DNA from: Erythroxylum novogranatense
Taxonomy: Eukaryota > Streptophyta > Magnoliopsida > Malpighiales > Erythroxylaceae
Length of the DNA stretch: 64,000 bases
Assembly (NCBI GenBank): GCA_029891385.1
Contig: CM057228.1
Coordinates: 81,766,964 to 81,830,963, forward strand
Direction: 5' to 3'
Below the pieces are notes generated by a model. It was not told where the DNA came from, made no database searches, and saw only the letters and a list, made by a program, of their open reading frames with translations. This document shows, piece by piece, positions 34,758 to 47,695 of the stretch (position 1 is its first letter; every line of letters begins with the position of its first letter). A program made the position numbers and the translations under genes.

Positions 34758-35760
34758 ACTTGCCATTTTTAGGTCATACGCAGACGGGAGATATAGAAAA
34801 ACTTTGAACACGTAGACTCGGGAAGCAGAAGAAGGAGATGACATTCGATTCCATCTCCACGTTTTCATCATCGTCTACCATCATCACCACCGTCAGCGTC
34901 TTCTGCCAAAATGAGCATCGTTACATCTCCAGTATCTGAGGGATCAACCAGAGTCATGCGTGGCTGAGTCAACTTTCCTCTTGAAGATGTAGCAATGGCT
35001 TGAGTTCACAGAAGCCTCGAAGGGGAGTAATCATATAGTATCTGAATTCTAGTTATATTTGTGTAACTTTTGAGTTAGAGGATTGCATCGATATTTCTAT
35101 ATTAGAATTGTTATAGTTTAACCGTGCGCTGATAACTATGTTGAGATTTGGACTAAGTAATTTGTAGAACTTTTGATGCTTAATATATGAAGTTTCATAT
35201 ATGTCATTGAATATTGCATTTACGGTCTTTATCTGCCTAGTTGTGTTTGATTGAGATTGTTGTGTTTTATTCAATAGACCGGTTGCAATTGCTTGTCTAT
35301 TCTCACACTAAGGTTTTTAACAAAGATTTAAATGATGGAGTTCATTAATTAAATCTTTGGACCTAAAGAGTTCTTTAGGGTTGATCTTTCGAAACTTAGT
35401 GGATTGTATCCCTAAAAATCATTTTTGAATTGTGATAGCCTGAGCCTCATTTTCAAGAGGATTTTATCAATTTGATTTTTATCTGATTCTTTGTTTATTG
35501 CATTATTTCAAAAATCCCAAAAATATTCTTTTCTACTTTTTGTTAGATTTTGATTACTTTATCAGTTTTGACCAAAATACCAAACCCCCGTTTATCAACT
35601 TCAATTGCAATTTTTGACATTTAGGCTAGTTTAGACCATTTTTATTTGGTTTCAATTAAGTGAGACGACCCGAGGTTATATTCTATACAGCAATCTTGGA
35701 ATTTATTTTATTTGACCGGTTTCCAAGGATCGATCGTAAGATCGCATCGACAGAGCCGCG

Positions 35761-36401
35761 ATCACCAACCAAAGAATATTACACAATATGGAGTTAGTTT
35801 AGCATCCCTTGTCAACTAAAACCAACTAACATAATGTATTGTCTCCCTAGAGAGTGTCATAGGATTTTGTTTTCACAACAAATGAAAGAAGCTGGAGCTT
35901 TTTAACCTTTTTTTCTAATGATATCTTGCTCTTTTATGAAGAAGATGACAAATCATCATGCTTAATAATGTCCTCATTAAACAATTTCAAAGATCTTATA
36001 AGGCTTGCTCTTAACAAGGATAAAAATCACCTAATTATTTTAGATAATAGAAATTTCACTTCAAGTTGGCTCTCCACCATTTTATGATTGCAATGTAAGG
36101 ACCCTTCATTCTTCTACTTAGGCTACCTATCTTAAATAAAATATCACTAAATAGGGATTGTATCCCTTTATTAGAAACAATCTAAAAAAAGAATTATAAC
36201 TAGTGTAACAAATCTCTTTCTTTTATTGGTCGCTCACTACTGAACAATTTATTGTTAAATTATCTCTATAACTATTTGTCTTCAAACATTGTATTTCAAA
36301 AGGTATGATTAAAGATATAGATAAAATGATAAGGATGTTCTTTCAAGAGGAGCCTGCAGGTAACCATACTTTGGAGTAAAAAGATGCTGCCTAAGGTATC
36401 C
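35761..36401. other. AT-rich interval, nothing recognised
   Basis: Stop-rich AT-rich DNA without repeats shared elsewhere in the window. No reading frame of note. Confidence 0.5.
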
Positions 36402-37522
36402 CACTACAATAAAGTAGAGTATTGGCTAAAAAAACATAGCTAAATGTTTAAAAATCATCGTCTATAGGTATTTACCTAAATGTTTAAAAAACATCATCTA
36501 TAGTTATTTCTGATGTTTCTATTTCTTCTCACAAAGTGTTGCCAATTCTTCATAGTTAAAAACTATAGGTGACGTTTTAAGAAATCATAGCCAAAAAAAT
36601 TTAACTACAAAAAAACTTTTCACCTAAAACATTATAAAAACATAGCTAAAAATTGAATATTTGTAGGGAAAATTTTGACACCAAGTGATTGACAACGGAA
36701 ATAAAATGTAGCTAATAGTTTTTTGCTACACTTTATCTTTGTAGCTATATAGTATTTGCTACGTGTTTTATAAAATAGCTAAATATTATTATCAACTTTT
36801 TTATAACATAGCCAATGTTATTTACTATGATTTTCATAATGTAGTCAATTGTTATTTGTTACGCTTTTATATATTATAACCAAATGTTATTTGCTATGTT
36901 TTAATAATCTCACAATATATTATTTATTACTTTTTAATCCATGATATTAAACAATATGTTTTGTATATAACGATCAACATGTTTTTATTGTGAATGCTTT
37001 ACTTATTATTAAATTAAATCGTAGAAAATATTATTAATTCAAAAATCCAGTATTATATCTAAAATAAAATTATATAAATATCATTAAATTATATCAACAA
37101 AAGAATATAACATCAAAGGATGATCATTTGTTCTTATACGAGATATAAATGACAACTTGAACAATTTTAGGGCAAAACAATAAATAAAAATTAGTTTACA
37201 AATTATAATATGTTATCCTAAGTTGCCCATGTTCATAAACTTGTAATCATCCAAAAGCTTAGTTAAATCAACTAAAATTATTATGAGAGCATTGAGATAG
37301 TAAGTATATGGTTTTGATTAAAGCAAATTTACATAACTTTACTATTCATAACATAATCGATCAAAAGTTACATCTTCATCAATTCTATATTTCGAGAAAA
37401 ATGATTAAAATTAAATTAGTAAATAAAAAGGGATAAAAATTATAGGAGATATAATTAATACCCTTCACTTTTCTCTTCATTTCTATCATAATAGATCTTT
37501 AAACTCCTTCCAAAAGGTAACA

Positions 37523-37569
<47 letters not shown>
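37523..37569. repeat. (AT)n microsatellite
   Basis: About 47 bp of uninterrupted AT dinucleotides. Confidence 0.95.
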
Positions 37570-37570
<1 letters not shown>

Positions 37571-37769
37571 ACTTCATAGTAAGACTTGGGAAATATGTGG
37601 CCAATCCGTAATGCATCATTAAGCAATTTAATCAATATGTCAAAGGATTTGTTCACCTATTATATACCCTGAAGTGCAACAACTTGAAAACAAAAAATAG
37701 TTGGGAGAAATTAGAGCACCCTTGATATAATTCTTCTTAGGCTAATTTTAGTAACTTCTTAAAATTATC

Positions 37770-38194
37770 TTATGCAATTCTACCTAATGTATTGAGGAAA
37801 GTATTATCATCCATAGTCTCCATATAATTCCCCACATCCTCTAACATTTCACCAAATCCATCATCTATATTGTCATTATTATCACTATCATCTACAATGT
37901 GATTGTTATCACCATCATCACCTTTATCAAGACTTCTAGCATTACTTTCTTCAGAACGTTTGCCATGATAAATCCATCGAGTATAGAATTTATCTATACA
38001 TCATATTAGCAAGTGATTATATAAACATCTTGAATTTGATTGTTAAAATTTAAACAAGTTATAAATGGACAATGAATTTCACGTTGTAAACCTATTTGAT
38101 CTTGTACAAATTTCATGAAAGCCTTCACTCCTTTTAAGTATGGACTGGACCATTTTTGATGAGTCATCAAACTTTTATCCATGTGGCTACACAT
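37770..38194 (-). pseudogene. CACTA transposase N-terminal fragment (transposase-associated domain)
   Basis: The minus-strand frame from 38194 encodes MDKSLMTHQKWSSPYLKGVKAF and CPFITCLNF. This is the layout of the transposase-associated domain that opens plant CACTA transposases (M-D-[KR]-S-W-M, hydrophobic helix, Cys motif). After a 1-base frameshift near 38015 it continues QDVYNHLLI, a stop, then DKFYTRWIYHGKRSEES. That matches the usual HLL...Y..W..HGE motif. An acidic stretch (DDGDNNHIVDDSDNND) and a short helix end at a TAA at 37770. The catalytic domain is absent. Not functional. Confidence 0.65.
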
Positions 38195-38889
38195 TTATTA
38201 GAATATGAATGATTAGAGGTTAATTGGAAAATGAATGACATTTTGATTAAAAGTAGGAATGTTAAAGATAAAGTAAAATATACAAAAGGTCAAGGCAATA
38301 TGGTTAACATCATCACAGGACAAATCATATCACTTATAGTTTTTGGTACATTGGAATGCATAAACTAAAAAAAAGTGTAGAAGCATTTGCAAAATATTTA
38401 TTCCAAATGAAACTAAATTATATAAAGTAATGTGTGAAAGATATGTTATTTCCTATTATATGGTCTAAAATTGTCTTATATGGTTTTAAAAGGATGTTGC
38501 AGTAATAGAAATAAAATATATGGTTGAATGCCTAGGGATTTATTATTTAACTTAAGTTTTAAAATCAAATACTTAAAATGATGACAAGGAGTTAAATAAA
38601 AATTAAAGCATGTTACTGAATTCCTAATAGTTTATGACTTTAACCTAGTGCTTGGCATGAAATTTATGAAATTGTCTAAACTAATATTCCTCTCTTTCCA
38701 GATCTTACATACTAACCTATAAAAGAAGATTCTGAAGTTAATAAATTCCTCCTTACACATTCTTCCTTTTTTAGCATTTTTACTTTAAACTGAATGGATT
38801 CAAAATCATCAAAATCATTTCCTAAATTAGAGCAGAAGATCAAAAAAATACAAAATATGATCTACACTTAATTATATCAATTAGGCACC
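38195..38889. other. AT-rich interval, nothing recognised
   Basis: Stop-rich AT-rich DNA. It may be the 5' flank or interior of the CACTA remnant, but no terminus or coding motif is visible. Confidence 0.4.
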
Positions 38890-40125
38890 TCATAAATCAA
38901 TTGAGGTACTTTGCAAACTTCCTGGGACAAGCAATCTTCTTAGAATAGTAATCAATCTTCCCAGAATAAGGCTGTATATAAAAGAGTAAGGTAAGAAAAA
39001 CATTCTAGATCTACTATAACACATACTAATCATGTTTTCTATCAATATTTTCATATAAAATGTCCAATACATAATTTTTTTGAGCACGATATAATAAGCT
39101 ATGCCATCTTTCAAGTTGAAAAGAGATTAAACATACATATACATCTCATCTTAAGGTAAATAAAACTTTGGAAAGATTGGACAAAAAATCATAAGGGATG
39201 GAGCATCAACTTGCCTAAATCCCCTCCAGAGTTAATGATAAAATTATCTTATTATTAGTGTTTGAGAGATAAATGTTATAAAGAAAGATAAACTTTTCAT
39301 CTCCATCCCTTAAAGAAAGAAGTCTTAATCTTCACATCAAGATGGAATGTTTGATTTTAAGAGCTTGAGTGTAGAACAAAGGTTTAATTTTTTCTTTGTT
39401 TATAGATCTAAATTTGAGGCATTCAAATAAATAAGCGATTCATTAGCTTTTAATGATAGGATTCATAAGCTACATTACAATAGGTGAGTAAGGTATAAAA
39501 TAAATTCCTGATCTGCCTTAATACATATTAATCATATTTTTTATGAACATTTTCATATAAAATATCCAATTCATAATTCTTTTGAGCATAATACAATAAG
39601 CTTTGCCATCTTTCAAGTTGAAAGAGGTTATAAATACATAATACAACTCATCTTAAGGTAAATACATCTTGGATAACTTGGATGAAAAATCATAAAGGAT
39701 AAAGTATCATATTGCCTAAATCCCATTGTGGGCTAATGATAAAATTATCTTATTGTTATACCTTGAGAGTTTAGTTTTATGAAAGAAGTTGGAATTTTTA
39801 TCTCCATCCCTTAAGAAAAGAAGTTTTAATCTCTACATAAAGATGGAATGTTTGATTTTATGAGCTTCAGCGTATACCTTAAGGGTTTTTTTTTCTGCTT
39901 ATGGCTTTAAATTTGAGGGATTCAAATAAAGAAGGGATTTATAAGCTACACCATAATAGGTGAGTAAGCTATGAAAAAAAATTCCATCTTTGCCATAACT
40001 CATATTAATCATTTTTTATTAACATTTTCATATAAAATATCCAATATATAATTCTTTTAAGTAAAATAGAATAAGCTTTCTCATTTTTCAAGTAGAAAAG
40101 AGATTAACATACATAATATTGCTCA
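38890..40125. repeat. ~490-bp tandem repeat, about 2.3 copies
   Basis: Diverged units start near 38984 (GAGTAAGGTAAGAAAA), 39485 (GAGTAAGGTATAAAAT) and 39961 (GAGTAAGCTATGAAAA). Each is followed in the same order by TTTTCATATAAAATRTCCAAT, a block about Ser/Phe-rich in translation but not coding, CATCTTAAGGTAAAT and ATCTCCATCCCTTAA. The third unit is partial. No coding frame persists between copies. Confidence 0.75.
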
Positions 40126-41885
40126 ATTTAACTGGAGTGAATAACTTTAATCTTTTCTAAAACATATGCCAAAATAATTCTAGTGTTATAATGATAACAA
40201 AGACTAGATTCTAATTAATACAACTCATTGAATTCAATGGCCATGAAACAAACTAAGTTGATTGCCCATGTATTCTTGGAAGAATAACTCAAGTTTCACA
40301 AATGAAGCACTTTCCTCCTTTCCTGGAAAAAAATGAGAATGCCAAAAACAATTTTATGATTGTAGAAAAACTTAATTTGCTTAACATATTTGAAGCTCGG
40401 TCAATCTTTTCCTTGAAGTACATGTGCAAGTCAATCTATACTATGTTGGTATTTCAATTTTTTTGGAATTCTTTGTTTCTATTTCTATAGCTCATATTTG
40501 TGCTTTCCAAAATGCACATCACAATTAGTCCTAATGTATTGATGAGAAACCCATGGAAATTATGCATAAGAATTGATTAAAATCTTTTTAAAAAACTAAC
40601 AAAAAATATGATTAAACAAAAGAAATGATTTATAAGAAAATCTAACACAAAAGAGAAGTCCTCGACAAGATATAACCAACAAAAACTTGACCAAATTAGA
40701 TGATGGCTAAGAATCATAGTTTATTGGCAGTGACAGCAATAAAGCCACTACTTAGACCAGATTCTAGTTAATTATTTACAGGTGAGTGCTTCTCTAAAAA
40801 TTATGCTTCTTTATTTATTTAATCAATTGAATCATAATTACTTAAATTTTAAACTGTAATATTATCTTATAGGCATGAATTTCCCATACATCTTGAGTTT
40901 CCTACATGACTTGCTTCCTTACTATCTATATTGGAAATATTTCCAGAGAAATCAATGAGGTTTCACCAACAATTAGATATAGGTGTTTCATCTATGTTTA
41001 GGTCCATATTGTTTTCATTGAAGCTAGAGTAACATAAGAATTTTCAAAGAAGAAATAATTTTTCATTAAAAAATATCTTCTATTGCATTCATTGGTTTTG
41101 CCCTTGTCTTTATAACTTAAAAATGGGGCCTTTTATTCATGAAATATCAAACTATCATTGAACTTTATCTAGAAGCTCCTTCCTTTAGAGCCTCAGTAGG
41201 AGGAGAAACAAAGATACTCCTAAATAATCTCAGCTTCTATATAACGCCACATTTGTAATCAAATAATCAAATTGCACAGTTTTTTCCATAAGAAGATTAA
41301 AAAAACAACGTAAAAGCTCATTTACATGAACACAGATGAGGATGAACACGTTGATAACGACAACCTTCCTGTGGCTTGTATCCACCTTCCTATACCTTGT
41401 ATCTAAGTAAAAGCTTCAAACAATGAGCATACTTAAACTTTGTCACTATCACCAAAACACATAAGTTGTGCAATAATGCTCTAGAATCCTTGAACTAATT
41501 ATTCTTCTCCTATCAATTCTCTAGGGATATTTGGAAGAAAATCCAAACCTAATGCCTTGAAATGACTGCAACTCCAACTACCAAGAAGTCTTTAACAGAC
41601 TTCTTTCATCTAGATTCTAAATCCTTTTCTAGAACAAAACTTCCTAAATAATCACAACAGGGAATACAATATATGTAATTTGGAATTAGAGGAATTCAAA
41701 AATCTTCCAAGGAAATGTGAAAATAGGAAATAAAGTGAAGGTTGATTTTAGTGCATGGATAAGAAGACAACTCATAATGGATGCAATAAGTGACAACTAT
41801 TGTCCCTCTATAATTAGTTCATGGAGATTTTAGAAGTAAATGTTCTATGTTGATTCTACCAATATGACTTTTACTAACCCCAATT
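40126..41885. other. AT-rich interval, nothing recognised
   Basis: 1.76 kb of AT-rich, stop-dense DNA. The 62-codon frame at 40302-40490 has no recognisable motif and AT-driven composition. No repeats of other window segments were seen. Confidence 0.5.
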
Positions 41886-43344
41886 GTAACATCCCATCAC
41901 TGATGGGAAGGGTAAAATAGTAATTTGACACGGGTTATGCGTTTTTAGACTTGTCTTGGTATGTTCATGCATACGCATGCATGTAAATAGTGATTTTTGC
42001 ACATGTAAATGATTATACATGCATTCATGACATTTTCCCGGCGTATGTGTCTATAAATGTGATTTTTGTGAAAAATAAGATTTTTGTGCTTGAAAATTGA
42101 ATTGGAGTGGATTTTTGTGTGTTCTATATTTTTTGGGAATTTTATAAATTTTTATGGACAATTTCGGGGAAAATTTCCATACCAGAAAAATTGCCAAGTG
42201 GCAGAATGATTTGGTTTCCGGTACTAGAAATGACTGTCCAATGGCACTGGAAAATTAGATGCGTGATTTTTGGAATTATTAATTTTAATCCATTGAAATT
42301 TTGGGGAGAAATTAGACTAAAAATTGGAAGTAAATTGGAAGAAATTAAGTGAACAAATGAGAGGGTGACATGAACATGCCACCTTATATCCTAAGGTTAA
42401 TATAAAGTGGGTTGTCCACGATGCTTTGGCTTGAAAGACGGAAAAAGGTGAGTTTAAATGAAAGTTGCTCTCTCATCTGTAGCTCCCTTCCCCTCCTTCC
42501 CCTTTTTTTTCCCCTCCTTCTTCTCCTTGTTCTACCCACACAAAAGCTTTTATGTCTTATTTTTCTTCTCTCCTTTAGTTCATGAAAAATCCATACCTAA
42601 GTCTTTAAGGTTGATGGTTGTGTATGGTTTGGGGAGGTAGAGAATTTGTGGTCTTTGTGAAAAAATTGAAGAAAGTGGAAGCTTAAGTAGGTAAGTTTGT
42701 GTTCTATGTTTTTAATTGGTAATTAAATATCTTAATTGTGGTGTTATGTGAACTAATTGCATGGGATTGTGCTTTGATTTTATGGGTAGGTTATTTTCTT
42801 GGTTGAAGTATGATTGATTGAGGATGAATGATGTTGAATATGGTATTGGTAATTTATGTATTTTGGATTGGTTTTTATGATGTTAGTATGATGTTAGATG
42901 AATGTTATTAATGAAAGATAATTTTGTATGTATGTTGCCATTTTGTTGTTACGTGTTCAAGTAAATGACTTGATGAAATTGTGGCTGAATTAGTGACTCA
43001 ATAGGATGCTTATTGAGGTAGAAATGGTATTGAAATGATAGGAGGAGGGTTAGGTGTAAAAGCTGGAAAATGGAATGTGAGTATGTTTCAATGTTTGGGT
43101 CATAACTTTTGATATGGTTGTGCTATTGAGTTGAGATTTGGCTTGAATAAAACTTGAGAAGTTTTTCTAGAATTCTTATGAAGGAAATTCTATCCAATTA
43201 TGGTTTGAAGGGTTTTGAATTTTGCCTTGAAAGTGAGATATATGTGCAGGGTGAATAGTGGTGATTCTAGCATTGAATGATTTGTGACCTGAAACTTTGG
43301 GAAATTTTTCTAGGCTAAAGTAGACAGATTTTGTGAAAGTGGTC

Positions 43345-44190
43345 TTCATGAAAGTTGAAAATTTTCTTGTTAGTTTTCTATCGCCACTAAGTATGACACT
43401 TTTCAATTTTTGGGTTGAAAGTTATGACTTGTGAACTTTTAGATGGTTTTTTTTCTAAAATGAATGTGCTTTGTGTGTGAAATGGCTCTAAGTATAGGTT
43501 TTGTGATTTCTATGCTTTGAAGCTAATTCTGGACTGTTATGGTTTAAATTAGCTCAAGTGACCTTATAGAAAGTTGTATAGGAATGTCTTAGCTATATAA
43601 TGATGTATAATATGCTATTTGTGGATGTCAGAATTGTAAGTTATGGATTTTTAAAGTTTGGATATTGTTTAGGTGATGTGTTCATTTAACAATCTTTAAC
43701 AGGGCAGCCACAATAATGGGAGAATTTGACCTAGTTAGAGATGGAATTTGCTTCTATGTCCTTCATGAGAATTGTAGCATGTTTTCTGATCTTTTCAGTG
43801 ATATAAAGCATGGAATTTTTCGATAATGGGATAAGAAGTTATGATTTGTGGAAGATTGTGTTTCTGTTGAGGATGACTTATATAGGCAAAAACTTTGATT
43901 GAGAATTTGATTTGTTTAGAGATTGAATTTGCTTACAAGTTATTCATGAAAGTTGTAGAATATGTTTTGATCTTTCTTTTGATATAAAGCTTGGAATTTT
44001 TGGCAAAAGAAATGGAAAGATCTTATTTTTAGAAAAATGTTGTACTGTTTTGAATATTAATGTGAAGGCAGTACCTTTGATTGCATTTTTGACACCCTTA
44101 GAGGTAAAATTCGTTTTCAAGCCCTTCATGAAACTTATAGGGTTTTCTGTAATCTTTCCAATGAGACCTCATTTGTGATTTTTGGACACT
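43345..44190 (+). repeat. 180-bp periodic segment, LTR E
   Basis: TTCATGAAAGTTG-like cores lie at 43345, 43564, 43762, 43943 and 44125. The intervals are about 219, 198, 181 and 182 bp. Several are followed by a phrase like GATCTTTCnnnnGATATAAAGC and a TGGAATTTTTSG-type phrase, clearest at 43762 and 43943. Confidence 0.6.
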
Positions 44191-45157
44191 TGTGTAAAAA
44201 GATAGGGTTTGTGAAATGAGAGAAGGAAATTAAGTGAAAATTTGGAAAAAAATTTAAAATCAAGGAAGTTCGCTCCTCATGAGGGCTTAGCCCTAAGATC
44301 GGGTTGAGTCGACGACTCAGCCCAGTTTCCTCTTTTTCTTTTTTATTAATTATTATGTTATTAATTTTGTTAGTTATTTTTGTCCCAATTTTCTTCTTTT
44401 GTGAATAACTTTTTCATCCAACATCCGATTGACCTGATTCTCGAGACATCGGATTTGTGAAATATTTAATTTTATTTCTATATGAAATTGAAAATTTTTA
44501 GAGGTGAAATCGACGTAGATTGATTAGGTCAAAGTAAGGGGACCGGATAATTATTTTTCTGATCCGTATTTTATTTATATTTGGACCTATAGAGGTCCGA
44601 ATTGAGTACTGATTTTGGTGTCTTTGGATTTCTAAAATTTAGAGGAAAATTTTGTGACGAGAAATTATGAAATAATGTCAGGAATGTCACGAACATGTAT
44701 TGTACACATTTTATTTGTTCCATGTGCATTATTAAATATTTCTGATTGGACAATGTGTAATATTTGTGTATTCTAATTATTATAGAGGTGCATGTGGAAC
44801 GTCAATTCACAGACGTCGTCGAGACTTCCAGGCATTAGCTTCAGAAGCTACTAGTGAGTGACCTAGACGATTCTCTCAATTATTATTTGCTTAGAATACT
44901 GTGGAGAATAATGGTGGGTTTGAGAATTGTTTCTGATTGTAGATTCCGGACAAAAGGTCCGATGTACTGGGGAGCTATGACATAGAAGTGCGACCTGTAT
45001 ATGAATTTGGGACCTACGTGTTTTAATGTGATTAATTGTGATCGTGTTTTTAATGTGGTTAATTGTGACATAGGCATAAGTGCATAATTGTGACATATGC
45101 ATTTCATTCATAAATGCATGATCAGATAATGACAGTTGTGACCGGAGCAACCATCGA

Positions 45158-45221
45158 GAGTTAAAAGCTCAACGATTGTATTTGGGCCTCAAGCCCTACA
45201 GTGATTTAGAGCCTCAGGCTC
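45158..45221. repeat. Palindrome array 1, LTR E
   Basis: GAGTTAAAAGCTC (45158), GGGCCTCAAGCCC (45184) and GAGCCTCAGGCTC (45209) are spaced 25-26 bp. Stems differ between units, while the arms stay complementary in the latter two. Confidence 0.7.
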
Positions 45222-45472
45222 AACGATTAATGTGCCCACATAGTTCAGGCGTTCGGTCACAACACCGTAATAAATTAGAATAGTGTCAAATGAGCATCTC
45301 ATATGCATATGATATTTTGATCAATGTGAAAAATTAAAATCATTGTGATGTGATTGATACGTGTCGGACTACGGTCCGATAATATGTGAAAGTGAGTGGA
45401 AGTGACTGCTGCATCACATGACATAAGTGCATAAACTATAATGGTTGTTGTGACCAGTGTCGCCACCGATCA

Positions 45473-45570
45473 GAGCTTTAAGCTCAACGAGTGAAAATGA
45501 GCTTCGAGCTCATAAGTGATTCAGAGCCTCAGGCTCAATGTTTAATGAGCCTTGTATCCACCAACGGATA
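45473..45570. repeat. Palindrome array 2, LTR E
   Basis: GAGCTTTAAGCTC (45473), GAGCTTCGAGCTC (45499), GAGCCTCAGGCTC (45524) and TATCCACCAACGGATA (45555) are spaced 25-31 bp. The last type also occurs twice in LTR F (13310, 13351). Confidence 0.75.
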
Positions 45571-46209
45571 AGGGACAGTTATTAATGAGCCCTACAAGGG
45601 ACAGTTTAGGCACTCGATCACAACAAAATAATAAATGAAAAGTGAGTCTCATGAGCATGTATTGATTATGAATAATGTGAATGTGGCATTCTATAAATGT
45701 GTGAATGCGAAATATTATGAATGTACACTATGAAATAAAGTGAGATGTATGAAAATTGTGTTATGTGACTAGGTGAACCATCAATGATGGTCACTCACTG
45801 AGTGTAGCATCCCACTCCCGCAAGACCCGAACCTGATATCGATGGTGATATCCGAGTCCGTGCCTCACGAGGGTAGTATGCTAAACCGGTCACATCAATT
45901 TAAAACTCGGAAACCCAATTAATTTCTTTTTGAAAACATTAGAGTGCGCAGATATCGGTAAACAATTTGGGCCACGATACAAAAACATTTTCAATCAAAA
46001 TCCAATTTCAGTCATAAAACCATTCATACACACATATATCCACATCCAATTTGGGCCCAATACAATAACAATATTTATCTGCGAAAACACAATGTTTCAC
46101 ACAAAACCAAAATGACTCAAATGCAGACATGAGACTAATCCCGACGCCAAACTCTGCCTTGCTTGCAGTAATCATACTCCCGTTTGTCTAACGGAGTACT
46201 CGCCAATTC

Positions 46210-47097
46210 CTGAAAAATAATTGCAATGTTGGGTGAGTTTGCGAACTCAGTGAGAAACCATCATCGATGGTCCACCCAACTCATGCATATACAACAATTC
46301 ATATAATATCCCATATTGTCACAATCCACATTATCTCAGGCATTACCAATTTTACACATTCAATATCACCATATAACACTTATCAGACGAATATACAACA
46401 TTAACATCTTTTTATTCCCACATTCACACATAAAAGTTACACTCATGAACTTTTCCCATTATTATTATCCATTCTTTTACGAGTTGGATGGAGCGCTTAA
46501 TAAAGAATATAATTCGACACGCTTAGGGAGTAGGAGAGCCCTCTGGTATACATCGACTCCCTCGAGCTCAAGGCTCGGTTCAAGATGTGAATCGCGCTTT
46601 AGGAAGTAGGAGGGCCCTCAGGGTATGCACTACTTTCCGCGCATCAGTAGGGATAGGAGAGCCCTCTGGGTATGCACTAATCCCTCTCAATGGCAGCTCC
46701 AGTCACAACCATTATTTATTAACCAATTATGGACTTCATTTGTCACAATTATAAGGCATTTCGCCTTTTTCTCGGCCCACGTTCCGTCATATATATATAT
46801 ATACAATGCACATGTATCAAATCACATTCACAATCATTTCACATTTCAAAGTCCAACACCCATTCCTTCGGACCTTTGGTTCGGCAATTCAGTCATTAAC
46901 AGCTTTCATAATTCATTTCATAGCAGCATTCACATACAATATACACAGTTTGCACTTCAATAACACATTCAAATACTTTGGACACCCGTGGTCCCAAATC
47001 AATCAAAACAAACACATATATCCCTCCATTATCTCCAAATGGCATCATTGCAAGATATTAAACACATAAAGGCTGAGGAACAAACTAGGTTACTCAC
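46210..47097 (-). promoter_or_regulatory. Candidate LTR intron, LTR G
   Basis: Minus-strand donor TTCAG/GTGAGTAACC (47097) and acceptor TTATTTTTCAG/GAATT (46210) delimit 888 nt. The block holds GAGCTCAAGGCTC (46564-46576) and repeated 'GGGAGTAGGAGAGCCCTCTGG'-type phrases (46526, 46605 and 46648). Confidence 0.45.
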
Positions 47098-47412
47098 CTG
47101 AACTTCCGAGCTACCTGCCTAGAAGTTTCAGCACGATCGTGGATTATCGATCCATCGGCTCTATAACAATCAAATAATTCCATTCATTACAAAATGCACA
47201 GTCGAAATAATTAATGATGCACATGCCTTAAATAAAAGATGTACTATGCCTATTCATGATTTTCCCGGTACCATTTCCCACTTTCTACTTTCTTTTCCTC
47301 AATTGTAGACCTCTTTCTCTAGGTCACAACGAATCAAACATCACCTCAAATGGAGGTCTACACCATTAGTGATGCCCCAAAAACCAAATTGAATCACTTC
47401 AGAAATTTCCCC

Positions 47413-47695
47413 CTCGCCGTGACTTCAAACCGCTCGCCGCGGCGTCTGAAGGCGCTCACCGCGACGTGTGAGGTTGGTTGCCGCGGCGAACATTTCTCTT
47501 GGGACTCGCCGCGACGCACGAAAGAAGAACTCGCCGCGGCGCCTAGAACTCGAGCTCGCCGCTACGTTAAGAGGAGCTCGCCGTGACGTCCAACGCTTTT
47601 GAGCTCGCCGCGACGTCCTCCCTCCTGCTCGCCGTGACGAATTATATGTTAATTCACCGCGGCGAGGCTTCACGCACGTCACGACGTGCGAATCA
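47413..47695. repeat. CGCGACG/CGCGGCG cluster, LTR G
   Basis: About a dozen variants of CTCGCCGCGACG or GCTCGCCGCGGCG at about 20-30 bp spacing. It occupies the same LTR position as in B. Confidence 0.7.

Larger units (their letters stand above)
34272..35760 (+). repeat. Family D LTR, right copy
   Basis: It starts TGATTGAGCC immediately after CTGTT in B's 3' LTR, where the uninterrupted B 5' LTR continues CTGTTATATG. That is consistent with a clean insertion. Identity with the left D copy (reverse complement) is verified to 35557, the limit of the left window edge. The true right end is not resolved: 35760 is where recognisable repeat-like sequence gives way to AT-rich DNA. A TATAAAA box is at 34751-34757, downstream of a CGTCGCGACG cluster (34525-34690), a plausible promoter. 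No recognisable internal gag-pol follows, so this is a truncated element. Confidence 0.65.
36402..38194 (-). mobile_element. CACTA (En/Spm) DNA transposon remnant
   Basis: The left end starts CACTACAATAAA at 36402, matching the CACTA-type terminal repeat. For about 500 bp inward, short subterminal repeats recur in both orientations (ATAGCTAAATGTT, GCTATGTTTT, TGTTATTTGCTA; clear between 36420 and 36910). On the minus strand at 38194-37770 there is the N-terminal part of a CACTA transposase. Most of the transposase is missing between that gene piece and the left end. No matching right-hand CACTA terminus was found between 38200 and 41885, so the remnant may be larger or truncated. Confidence 0.6.
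41886..45800 (+). repeat. Long LTR E (family related to A and C), interrupted
   Basis: It starts TGTAACATCCCATCACTG and has the A/C layout: a 180-bp periodic segment (43345-44190), ATCCGATTGACCTGATTCT (near 44424), CTATAGAGGTCCGAATTG (44585), TTATAGAGG (44780), a donor-like CTAGTGAGTGACC (44854), palindrome arrays, and ACCATCAATGATGGTCACTCACTGAG. LTR fragment G is inserted there and the remainder is missing. No interior, primer site or partner LTR is visible. About 3.9 kb is preserved. Confidence 0.75.
44854..45800 (+). promoter_or_regulatory. Candidate LTR intron, LTR E (acceptor lost)
   Basis: The donor-like CTA/GTGAGTGACCTAG (the consensus AG/GT is weakened to A/GT) starts the block. The acceptor would lie beyond the G insertion at 45801 and is not present. 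The palindrome arrays below lie inside. Confidence 0.35.

Noticed and set aside
11712..35557. D copies as terminal inverted repeats of one giant DNA transposon
   Set aside because: Each has LTR features (TATA box, TG end) and abuts a different host LTR with its own 5-bp flank. No transposase lies between them except unrelated nested elements.
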